Part shown: piece by piece, positions 25,185 to 32,440 of the stretch
Layout of the letters: each line of letters starts with the position of its first letter
How positions within the stretch are numbered: position 1 is the stretch's first letter
DNA from: Granulicella sp.
GTDB taxonomy: Bacteria > Acidobacteriota > Terriglobia > Terriglobales > Acidobacteriaceae
DNA: 64,000 bases
Direction of reading: 5' to 3'
NCBI GenBank assembly: GCA_025408425.1
Contig: JANXYX010000016.1
Coordinates: forward strand, 62,001 to 126,000
Translations under genes and position numbers: made by a program
The notes under the pieces: model-generated
The model's input: only the letters and a program-made list of their open reading frames with translations
What the model was told of the DNA's origin: nothing
The model's database searches: none

Positions 25185-25321
25185 CGGTGTTTTAAGGTTA
25201 GCACCCACAGCCCGAACTCATTCATTATTGCCACTCCCACGCACCTCAAAACCGGGCCCGGATCACACAACACAGGCTTTATCCTGAGCTATAGTAATCA
25301 CCAAGAGGCAACCTGATACTC

Positions 25322-25816
25322 ATGACGCCTATCGCCCTTATGCTGCGTAGACCTCTCCTTGCCACCGTTCTGGCCCTTTTCGCCGCTACCCCTGCCTTCG
25401 CCAGGTCGGCGGATGACCACGTCGGCGTCGGCCAGGACATCTCCGTCTCCGCAGATGAAAACGCAGGCGACATCGTGTGCGCCTTCTGCTCCGTTCACAT
25501 CCACGGCGATGTTAGCGGAGACGTCGCCATCCTCTTCGGCTCCGTCTCTGTTGATGCAGATCACTCCGTACACGGCGATGTCGCAATCCTGGGAGGCGAC
25601 CTCAATCTCGCAGCAGACTCGCATGTCGGTGGCGACGTCGCCATCGCGGCAGGAGATCTCAATGCCAGTCCCGATGCCACCATCCGTGGTAACCGAGCGG
25701 TCTTTCCTGGACGCTTCTGGCTATTGGTCCCCCTCGCCCCACTCCTCATCATCATCGGAATCATCTGGTTGATCATCTATCTCGTCCGTCGCAATCGTTA
25801 CCGGGTCCCCACTTAA
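25322..25816 (+). CDS. Secreted beta-repeat (bactofilin-like) membrane protein
   Basis: A 164-residue protein with a signal peptide (cut near AFARS), then about six short repeats of the type GDVSGDVAILFGSV, HGDVAILGGDLNL, GGDVAIAAGDLNA, and a C-terminal TM (LLVPLAPLLIIIGIIWLII) with a basic tail RRNRYR. The hydrophobic-Gly-Asp periodicity suggests a small right-handed beta-helix like bactofilins or the polymer-forming cytoskeletal family, here exported and anchored. Function unknown. A possible -10 TATAGT lies at 25290 and an AAGAGG box upstream of the ATG. A terminator follows. Confidence 0.7.
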   Translation: MTPIALMLRRPLLATVLALFAATPAFARSADDHVGVGQDISVSADENAGDIVCAFCSVHIHGDVSGDVAILFGSVSVDADHSVHGDVAILGGDLNLAADSHVGGDVAIAAGDLNASPDATIRGNRAVFPGRFWLLVPLAPLLIIIGIIWLIIYLVRRNRYRVPT

Positions 25817-25885
25817 CCCAACGGGCGCGGCTTTAATCCTGGCCCGTGAACCAATAGATCGCAGACAAACAAAGCAAACCAACAA

Positions 25886-25915
25886 AAAAGGTGCAGCCTT
25901 GTGGCTGCACCTTTT
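25886..25915. terminator. Bidirectional rho-independent terminator
   Basis: A 13-base perfect stem (AAAAGGTGCAGCC with its complement) around TTGT. T-runs on both strands: CTTTT on plus, TTTTTTG on minus. It separates the convergent beta-repeat and BamD-like genes. Confidence 0.92.
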
Positions 25916-25937
25916 CACATCTGATCAAACCTTCCAC

Positions 25938-27665
25938 CTAGAACGGATTCAGCTTGTCCAGACCCTTCTTCTTCTTGTGCTTGCTGGATGACTCGTCGCC
26001 CTTGTCGAACTCCGGCTTGGCCTTCTTGCCGTTAGCGGCTGGTGTTTGCGCGGCTGGCTGCGTTCCAGGTGCGATGTCATTCACCTGATCGGGCGCTCCC
26101 GCAGCCTTTTCAACTGCCGGAAGCGGAGTGGAATTCTCCGGTCCAACTGCCTTCAGGCCGCTGTTATCGCCGCTCGTCGCCGCTGGGTGCGTAACGATCT
26201 CCACACCCATCGAGGTTGTAGCCGCGCCACCCGTCGTTGCTGCCGGTGTCATTGTCACTGCTGAACCGTTGGCAGTACTATCACCCGCCGTCGGCACGTC
26301 CTGCAGTTGAAGCGGTGCCACTGCGACAGGTGCCCCTTCTGCAGGAGCCGCCGCACTTGTATTCTCAGACGCTGCAGTCTTGTCGACCGCAGGAGCCGCT
26401 ACCGCATTCGGATTCATAGCCCCATTGAAATCGGCAACGATTTGCTTCGTTACTTGAGGGGCAAAAGTTGCCTTCGGATCCGCAATCGTCGGTTCCCCGG
26501 CGGTCGCAGCCTGCACCACGTCTGGCTTATGCAGGATCAGCAAGCCCAACCGGTCTTGAATCCGGTACTGCCGCCGGCTGTTCTCTAGTGCAGCGCTGGC
26601 AGCCATCTGCTCCGGTGTTGGCGTCGGAATCGGAAGATTCATCGCAGCCAGACGGTCACGTGCATCCTCAACGTGTGGGGATGCCGAATGCTCCAGTACA
26701 ACCTTGCGATACGCCGCGGCGGCTTGATCGTCGTAAGTCCGCTCCAGCCGCGCCTTGCCGGCTTCCGGCAGCTTCAGCGTCCGGACGTAGCGCGCTTCAG
26801 CCTCATACGCATCGCCCAGTCCTACCAGCACGTCGTCCATGTGGCTGTACTGCGGATAGGTATCAACCACCGTCTGATACCGTGCGATCGTCGCTGGCCA
26901 GTTCGAATGGGTCGAATAGAAAGCGCCAATCTCGCTCTCGCGCGTCGCCAGAACCTCCTGCACCTCGCGCAACCGCTGCTTCGCATCCGGCACCAGAACC
27001 GACTCCGGATAGTCCGTCAACATGCGCCGGTACTCTTCCTCGGCGTGGGTCGCCTTCGCGTAATCGCGGTCCGGCTTATCCATCTGACGGAAGTAAATGT
27101 CGCCGATACGCATCTGCGCCTCGGCAGCTTCCGGAGCGTTCGGGAAGAACACGCGGAAGTCCGCATACTCGCTCTCCGCCTGCGTCAACGCCGCCGTACC
27201 ACCCTCTTTGTACCAGCTATCTGCAATCGCCAGCTTCGCCCTCATCTGGTACTGCGAGTCAGGGTAAGTATTCAGCAAAGTCTGCAGATCCAGCCGCGCT
27301 ACGTCGAAGTGTCCGCGCCGCGTTGCCTCCGTCGCCTTGTCATACAACTGCTTGTCCGGCAGCTTCGAGTCCACGCCCGCCAAAGGGTCAGTCTTCTTCG
27401 TCTTCTTCAGCTCGCGCTTCGTGTCCTTGGACTGGACGACCTTGGCTTCCTTCTCGGTCTTCTCAGTCTTGTCTTTGCTCTTCTTGCCCATCGTCGGAGC
27501 TGACAAAGTCACAGGCTGCTGCTGGCCATTGGCGTCAGTGGTCGTCTGCGAACTGCCAGCCACCTGCCCAACCGCACTCATCGAGATCATCAGCAGACTG
27601 GCCACGGCCAATCCCGCCACCACGCTTGCCTTAAGAATAGGAAAAAAGGAACGTTCACTCATCAA
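25938..27665 (-). CDS. BamD-like outer-membrane-assembly TPR protein
   Basis: A 575-residue exported protein. Signal-like N-terminus (to about MSAVGQVAGS), a Lys-rich low-complexity stretch (KKSKDKTEKTEKEAK), then TPR repeats at about 100-330 with the BamD/YfiO signature LYDKATEATRRGHFDVA, LLNTYPDSQYQMRAKLAIADSWYKEG and AEEEYRRMLTDYPES. BamD is the lipoprotein partner of BamA in beta-barrel insertion. No Cys lipobox is visible here, and there is a long Ala/Pro/Thr C-terminal tail ending KHKKKKG that standard BamD lacks. It is twice the usual length. Named BamD-like for the TPR core only; rpe lies upstream on the same strand. Confidence 0.75.
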   Translation of the reverse strand: MMSERSFFPILKASVVAGLAVASLLMISMSAVGQVAGSSQTTTDANGQQQPVTLSAPTMGKKSKDKTEKTEKEAKVVQSKDTKRELKKTKKTDPLAGVDSKLPDKQLYDKATEATRRGHFDVARLDLQTLLNTYPDSQYQMRAKLAIADSWYKEGGTAALTQAESEYADFRVFFPNAPEAAEAQMRIGDIYFRQMDKPDRDYAKATHAEEEYRRMLTDYPESVLVPDAKQRLREVQEVLATRESEIGAFYSTHSNWPATIARYQTVVDTYPQYSHMDDVLVGLGDAYEAEARYVRTLKLPEAGKARLERTYDDQAAAAYRKVVLEHSASPHVEDARDRLAAMNLPIPTPTPEQMAASAALENSRRQYRIQDRLGLLILHKPDVVQAATAGEPTIADPKATFAPQVTKQIVADFNGAMNPNAVAAPAVDKTAASENTSAAAPAEGAPVAVAPLQLQDVPTAGDSTANGSAVTMTPAATTGGAATTSMGVEIVTHPAATSGDNSGLKAVGPENSTPLPAVEKAAGAPDQVNDIAPGTQPAAQTPAANGKKAKPEFDKGDESSSKHKKKKGLDKLNPF

Positions 27666-27761
27666 ATCGAAACCCCATCTGTCCCGCGCATCAACGCGGA
27701 GACTGCACTCTATTCTAAACTTCCTGCGAGACTCGTGCTCACTCGCGCCTGATCCAGCCTG

Positions 27762-28469
27762 CTATTCCTGCTCAATAAATTCTTGTTTCGCAGCCTCTTC
27801 GGCCGCACGAGCCAGCTTCAGAAACTCGACCGCGTTCTGCTCAGTCTTGCCCGGGCTGAAGATCGCCGACCCGGCCACCAGCATGTCCGCTCCTGATTCG
27901 ACCACCAGACCCACCGTATCGTGAGCAACCCCACCATCCACTTCAATCCGGAAGTTCAGCCCCATCTCATGCCGAATCTCCTTCAGGTACGCAATCTTCT
28001 CCAGCGCCAGCGGCAGAAACTTCTGCCCGCCATACCCCGGATTCACGCTCATGATCAGCACATGATGAACCATTGGAAGGACTTCTATCAAAGTATCCAC
28101 CGGCGTCGCCGGATTAATCACCACCGCCGGCAGCATCCCATGTCGTTCAATCTGTTGCAGCGTCCGGTGCAAATGCCGGCAAACTTCCTGATGCACGCTG
28201 ATCATGTTCGCGCCAGCCGCAGCCAGGTCCGCAATCAGAGCATCCGGATTGTCAACCATCAGATGGCAGTCCAATGGCAGCTTCGTCGCTGCCCGCAGTG
28301 ACTTCACCACAGGTGGCCCAAAGCTGATGGTAGGCACAAAATGCCCATCCATTACATCCACATGCACAATCGTCCCGCCGCCACGCTCCGCTGTCGCAAC
28401 CTCATCCGCCAGGTGCGCAAAGTCCGCCGCCAATATCGAAAATGCCAGCTCAACCACAGTTATCTCCAC
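27762..28469 (-). CDS. rpe: Ribulose-phosphate 3-epimerase
   Basis: Interconverts ribulose 5-phosphate and xylulose 5-phosphate. 235 residues, a TIM barrel with the family motifs SILAADFAHL near the N-terminus, HVDVMDGHFVPTISFGP (metal His and catalytic Asp region), CHLMVDNPD, MSVNPGYGGQKF, and EVDGGV with the second catalytic Asp. All metal and catalytic residues seem to be present. The pathway partner of the zwf/pgl genes at the start of the window, but separately located. Confidence 0.96.
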   Translation of the reverse strand: MEITVVELAFSILAADFAHLADEVATAERGGGTIVHVDVMDGHFVPTISFGPPVVKSLRAATKLPLDCHLMVDNPDALIADLAAAGANMISVHQEVCRHLHRTLQQIERHGMLPAVVINPATPVDTLIEVLPMVHHVLIMSVNPGYGGQKFLPLALEKIAYLKEIRHEMGLNFRIEVDGGVAHDTVGLVVESGADMLVAGSAIFSPGKTEQNAVEFLKLARAAEEAAKQEFIEQE

Positions 28470-28539
28470 CAGAAATCGATAGCCCCAGTCTACCAGTCGC
28501 TTCCCGCCCCTCTACTTTCGGCGATCCATCATGCCGGGT

Positions 28540-28596
28540 GCCCCATCTTCGCGGCAGTTTTATCGCCGCTAAGGTGGGCATCGCGCAAAGCGCGAC
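28540..28596. repeat. Imperfect inverted repeat and small hairpin between rpe and uvrC-like gene
   Basis: TGCCCCATCTTCGCGGC (28540-28556) pairs imperfectly with GCCGCTAAGGTGGGCA (28566-28581), and TCGCGC-aaa-GCGCGA (28582-28596) forms a second hairpin right after. The position between two minus-strand genes suggests an intergenic REP-like element or a terminator. No further copy was seen in this window. Confidence 0.4.
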
Positions 28597-28621
28597 CCAT
28601 CCTGCCAACGCAGAATCGGTC

Positions 28622-30049
28622 TCAGCTCTGAGAGGAATCCGACGCCTGCTCGCCCTCAATCTCATCGGCTTCCTTGACTAGCCGCCCAGCGTCCCCCGAA
28701 ACGACAGGCTCCACCCCCTCCCGCACTTCCTCCAGAATCCGCACCTTCTCCCCCTTAGCTGCCTCCCGCTGCGTCTCAGCCATTACTGCGGGCTCACCCA
28801 GCACCATCCGCGCCGCGCCCCGCAGAATCCGTCGCACCGGCCAACTCCCATCCTCCCGCGGCAGAAAAACCTCACCCACCCGCTGCTTCTCAGGCCTGTA
28901 GTACCACCGCCGCAGCAGCGACAGATGATCGCTCAGCATCGCCAGATCATTCGTACTCCCCACCCGCTCCTTCAACGCCGCAAGCACCTGCGCAGCCCGT
29001 TCCTCCGGCGAATCCTTCACCACACCTTCCACCCCAATCTCCCCATCCAGCGGAACCGCCTGCAGCATCAGTGGCTGTGCAAACAAGCTGCTTCCCACGC
29101 TCGTCTGCTCCTTCACCGCCCTTACCCCCAGCGTCGACAATCGCTCCGGCCCCGCCAGGCACCCACCCTCCAGCATGAAAATTGCCGCTTCATCATCCCG
29201 CTCACCTGTCTTCGCCGCCGCCTGCACCACCACCGCCTTCAGCTTCGGCACTGGCCTCACCATCTCATCCGCCAGCGCAATCGCCGCCTTCACCTTGTGC
29301 CACTGAGCATGCAGCGCCGCAGCCTTCTCAAACTCCATCGCCGCCGAAGCCTCTTCCCGCTCCAGCCCAATCGCGATCACCATGCTCTCGCCCCGCGTAT
29401 CGAAAAACGCCTTCACCGCCCTCGCCTCCGCCCCATACTCCTCCGCCGTACAAGCCATCTTGCAGGGCTCCAGACACTTCTTCATCTCCCCATACACACA
29501 CCCCGGATGCTCCGGATACGGATGCAACTCCTCATGGCACCGCCGCAGCTTGAACAGGTCCAGCACCGCATCGCAGTACCGCTCCGCCGCCGCCCGCGAA
29601 GGAAACGGCCCATACATCGTCCCCAGCGCCCGCTTGCTCAACCGGTTCGTCACATATACCCGCGGAAAATCATTCTCCATCGTCATTCTTAGGAAGTAAG
29701 GCGTATGCAGCTTCAACCGCCTCCGCGCCTCCGCATACCCAAAGATCGCCGCCGCCGCGTGATACAGCACCACCGAAGACTCAAACTCCGACCCCGTGGA
29801 GCAGTACTCGATCCGCGCCACCTTCTCCCGCAGATTCAGCCGCTTCGACTGCTCCTCCGGCGGGTCCAGTAAGCGCCGCATCCTCCGCCGCATATCCGCC
29901 GTCCGCGTCAGATAAGGCTCATCCCCCACCCGCGCCCCACACAGCGCAAACACCCCCGGACCCGCCGGAACCGAGCGCAAGATCTCCTCCGCCCGCCCCG
30001 CCTCAAACCCAACCAGCACATCGAAATGAAAGTGAGCCGCCACCGCCAC
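28622..30049 (-). CDS. Shortened UvrC-like protein, GIY-YIG plus UVR domain, no RNase H-like nuclease
   Basis: 475 residues that line up with the N-terminal two-thirds of UvrC. The GIY-YIG region is altered: GVF at 32-34 and YLT at 46-48 in place of GxY and YxG. UvrC-type cysteines follow in CHEELHPYPEHPGCVYG and MKKCLEPCKMAC (the four-Cys iron-sulfur type pattern), then a UVR motif LEREEASAAMEFEKAAAL at about residue 225. The C-terminal RNase H-like endonuclease and HhH domains of true UvrC are missing. So this is a UvrC paralogue or Cho-like protein rather than the excinuclease subunit; Cho has only the GIY-YIG half too. Role in repair is inferred. Confidence 0.75.
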   Translation of the reverse strand: MAVAAHFHFDVLVGFEAGRAEEILRSVPAGPGVFALCGARVGDEPYLTRTADMRRRMRRLLDPPEEQSKRLNLREKVARIEYCSTGSEFESSVVLYHAAAAIFGYAEARRRLKLHTPYFLRMTMENDFPRVYVTNRLSKRALGTMYGPFPSRAAAERYCDAVLDLFKLRRCHEELHPYPEHPGCVYGEMKKCLEPCKMACTAEEYGAEARAVKAFFDTRGESMVIAIGLEREEASAAMEFEKAAALHAQWHKVKAAIALADEMVRPVPKLKAVVVQAAAKTGERDDEAAIFMLEGGCLAGPERLSTLGVRAVKEQTSVGSSLFAQPLMLQAVPLDGEIGVEGVVKDSPEERAAQVLAALKERVGSTNDLAMLSDHLSLLRRWYYRPEKQRVGEVFLPREDGSWPVRRILRGAARMVLGEPAVMAETQREAAKGEKVRILEEVREGVEPVVSGDAGRLVKEADEIEGEQASDSSQS

Positions 30050-30103
30050 ATTCTACTTGGCCGAAGCGCGCACCATAGACGGGGTAGGATTATCGTCACG
30101 ACT

Positions 30104-30433
30104 ATGTTCACGATTCAAGCTGCTCGCAAACTGATATCGTTCACCGCCCTAGCCTTCGTGTGCGGCTTGCCAGCGCGTAGTCAACAGAGCCGGAACAGTC
30201 AGCATTCTGTAGCGAATGTGAGATCGTGCACCCTATCGCTGCTCCATTCACTTCGTCGGAAACCACTATATTCAGTTCAAGCAGCAACGTGGCAATTTGT
30301 AGCCATCACGACCCCGCGATCATCATCCCCTCAACCCGAATCGTCGGCGCAGCACTCGCCCCACGAAACACCAGATCGTTCCCAATCGCCACAATATTTT
30401 TGTACATGTCCTTCAAGTTCCCAGCGATCGTAA
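30104..30433 (+). other. Possible small secreted ORF or remnant overlapping tldE end
   Basis: A 109-codon frame on the plus strand starts with a signal-peptide-like segment (KLISFTALAFVCGLPARS) then becomes Ser/His-rich and runs antisense over the last 130 bases of tldE. I see no family match or good ribosome-binding site. It could be a chance frame, or the 5' end of a decayed secreted-protein gene. Confidence 0.15.
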
Positions 30434-31721
30434 TCTCCTCCACCGGATACGCGATCTCGCCGTTCTCAATCCACATCCCACTCGCCCCCTGCGAGTAGTC
30501 GCCCGTCACCAGGTTCACCCCGAACCCCATCACCTCTGTCACGTACAAGCCGCTCTGCACGTCCAAAATGATCTCTTCCGGCGTCTCCGTCCCCGGCTCC
30601 AGATAAAAATTGTGCGCCCCAATCCCAGGATTCCCAGCCAGCCCTCGCGAAGCGTTTCCCGTCGATCGCAGCCCCAGCTTCCGCGCCGTATAAGTATTCA
30701 TCACATAGTTCGTCAGGATGCCGCGCTCCACCAGCACCGTCCGCCGCGTCGGCAGTCCCTCGCCATCGAATGGCGAAGTCCCAAACCCGCCAATCCCATC
30801 CAGCACCATCGTCCCGTCGTCCACCACGGTAATGTTGTGCCCCGCCACTTGCTCGCCCAGCATCCCCGCAAAGAAAGATGCATTCCGATAGATCGCATCT
30901 CCTTCTGCCGCACTGAAGATATTGCCCATGATCGACTTTGAAATCTCAGGAGAAAACACCACCGGAGCCTTCTGCGTCTTCACCCGCCGGGCCCCCAGCC
31001 GTCTCAGCGTCCTCCGTGCCGCCTCCTCGCCCACCTCTTCAGGAGACTCCAGTTTCTTCGTCGTCCGCGAGCTCGAATACCAGTAGTTCCGCTGCATCCC
31101 ACCCTTCTCGTCCACCGCAATCGGCGAAACCGAGAACCCGCAATAACTCCGCCGATACTCACCCCAGAACCCCCGGGAGTTCATCAGTATCTTATGGGAG
31201 GTCGCCGTCTCAAACTCCGAACCCCCAGAGTTTTGAATCCGCGTGTCATACGCCATCGCCGCAGCCTCGCACCGCCGCGCTACCTCGATCCGCTCGGCCG
31301 GCGGCTGCTCGTTCACATCATCAAAGTACAACTTCAGATCGCCCCCGTCGGGAGCACAGGTCTGCCCGAACTCATGAGCCTCCGGCAGCCCGGCGAACGG
31401 GTCTTCACTGGTAATCTTCGCCAGCGTCACCGCCCCATCCACCAGCCGGGCAATGCTCTCGTCCGAGAAGTCCGACGACGAAGTACTCGCCACACGCTGC
31501 CCGATAAACACCCGCAGGCCCACCGCCCGCGAGCCAGACTCTTTCAGCGTCTCCACCTGCCCCAGCCGCACCAGTGCAGAGAACTCATCGCCCTCATACA
31601 CCACGGCCTCAGCATCCGTAGCCCCAGCCTTCAACGCTCGGGCCAGAACATCCGCAGCAAGCTGCTTCATATCAGAAGAGACAACTGGGGAGGAGACATT
31701 CGCCGACGCAGACTGTGACAC
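30306..31721 (-). CDS. tldE: TldE/PmbA-family metalloprotease subunit
   Basis: The non-catalytic partner of the TldD/TldE peptidase, which in E. coli trims the microcin B17 precursor and degrades CcdA. 471 residues of the PmbA family: the N-terminal region AEAVVYEGDEFSALVRLGQVE, GSRAVGLRVFIGQRVAST, GTSPFDGEGLPTRRTV and the C-terminal LVTGDYSQGASGMWIENGE, NLKDMYKNIVAIGNDL. It lacks the HExxxH motif, as expected for TldE. Start: the GTG at 31719-31721 follows GAGGTG with good spacing, 8 bases after the upstream small gene. Encoded in one unit with tldD and two small CCHC genes. Confidence 0.92.
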   Translation of the reverse strand: MSQSASANVSSPVVSSDMKQLAADVLARALKAGATDAEAVVYEGDEFSALVRLGQVETLKESGSRAVGLRVFIGQRVASTSSSDFSDESIARLVDGAVTLAKITSEDPFAGLPEAHEFGQTCAPDGGDLKLYFDDVNEQPPAERIEVARRCEAAAMAYDTRIQNSGGSEFETATSHKILMNSRGFWGEYRRSYCGFSVSPIAVDEKGGMQRNYWYSSSRTTKKLESPEEVGEEAARRTLRRLGARRVKTQKAPVVFSPEISKSIMGNIFSAAEGDAIYRNASFFAGMLGEQVAGHNITVVDDGTMVLDGIGGFGTSPFDGEGLPTRRTVLVERGILTNYVMNTYTARKLGLRSTGNASRGLAGNPGIGAHNFYLEPGTETPEEIILDVQSGLYVTEVMGFGVNLVTGDYSQGASGMWIENGEIAYPVEEITIAGNLKDMYKNIVAIGNDLVFRGASAAPTIRVEGMMIAGS

Positions 31722-31729
31722 GATTCACC

Positions 31730-32038
31730 TCAACGAACAGGGGTTTGAGACATCCGCGGCAAACGGCCATCGGTCGACTTCAGAAAGTGAATGCCAGCCG
31801 AGCAATACTCCGAGTCGCTCTTCAGCTTGTGCTCAATATGCGGTGGCGGAGCATTCTCAACATGCCGCCGAAAAAGCTTCACCGCGCCGCCGCAATCCTT
31901 GCAACGGAACTCCGTATCGCTGTCGATCAGTGCCTCGGAGATCAGCTTCACCTTCCAGAACGGCTCATATCCACCGGTGGCGCGTACTCGCCGACGCTTC
32001 ACTTCACACTCATAAAACTTCTCGCGTTCGACTGCCAT
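31730..32038 (-). CDS. Small CCHC protein A, embedded in tldD-tldE operon
   Basis: A 102-residue protein not recognised as a named family. Conserved with its neighbour at 32132-32440: opening MAVEREKxYECEVKRRRV, GGYEPFWKVK at 22-31, DSDTEFRCKDCxGAVKL at 39-54, EHKL at 69-72, DSEYC at 75-79, TDGR at 89-92. Cys11, C46-x2-C49, H70 and C79 are kept in both, a CxxC...H...C arrangement like a zinc ribbon or knuckle. Start: ATG at 32036-32038 gives the MAVEREK opening; an adjacent ATG sits at 32041, and GAGGTGA lies just upstream. tldE starts 8 bases after its stop. Possible zinc-binding adaptor or TldD/E client. Confidence 0.75.
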   Translation of the reverse strand: MAVEREKFYECEVKRRRVRATGGYEPFWKVKLISEALIDSDTEFRCKDCGGAVKLFRRHVENAPPPHIEHKLKSDSEYCSAGIHFLKSTDGRLPRMSQTPVR

Positions 32039-32131
32039 CATTCACCTCGGGAATCTTGGTTATCTTTCGTTGTTTCGAACTTTCAGATGTGCCGCACGCA
32101 AGTCAATCGTTCTGCGCTGCTGCAAAAATCG

Positions 32132-32440
32132 TTATTCGACAGGATGCGCCGAGTGCTTCGCTTCGCGCCCATCGGTCGCCTTCTTAAACAGCATCCCGCC
32201 GGCGCAATACTCTGAGTCCGCAGGCAGCTTGTGTTCAACATAAGGGATCGTTCCTGCCTTGCCATTCCGGCCCATCAATTTCACTGCACCAAGGCAATCC
32301 TTGCAACGGAACTCCGTATCGCTGTCGGCCAGTGCAACTGCTACCGTCTTCACCTTCCAGAAAGGTTCGTAACCGCCGCCAACTTTCACACGCCGCCGTT
32401 TTACTTCACACTCGTAGATCTTCTCGCGTTCAACGGCCAT
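32132..32440 (-). CDS. Small CCHC protein B, paralogue of A, coupled to tldD
   Basis: A 102-residue protein. By hand alignment without gaps I count about 66 of 102 residues identical to protein A, with every Cys and His ligand kept (C11, C46, C49, H70, C79). Differences cluster in 55-68 (GRNGKAGTIP versus RRHVENAPPP) and the last ten residues. The ATG immediately follows the tldD TAA (32441-32443) with no spacer, and an AGGA box lies in the end of tldD, so translation is coupled to TldD. A 90-base gap separates it from protein A. It appears to be a tandem duplication kept intact. Function unknown. Confidence 0.78.
   Translation of the reverse strand: MAVEREKIYECEVKRRRVKVGGGYEPFWKVKTVAVALADSDTEFRCKDCLGAVKLMGRNGKAGTIPYVEHKLPADSEYCAGGMLFKKATDGREAKHSAHPVE

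Noticed and set aside
30226-30498. A second plus-strand frame across the tldE end
   Set aside because: Antisense to the conserved TldE C-terminus, with no start signal or family similarity.
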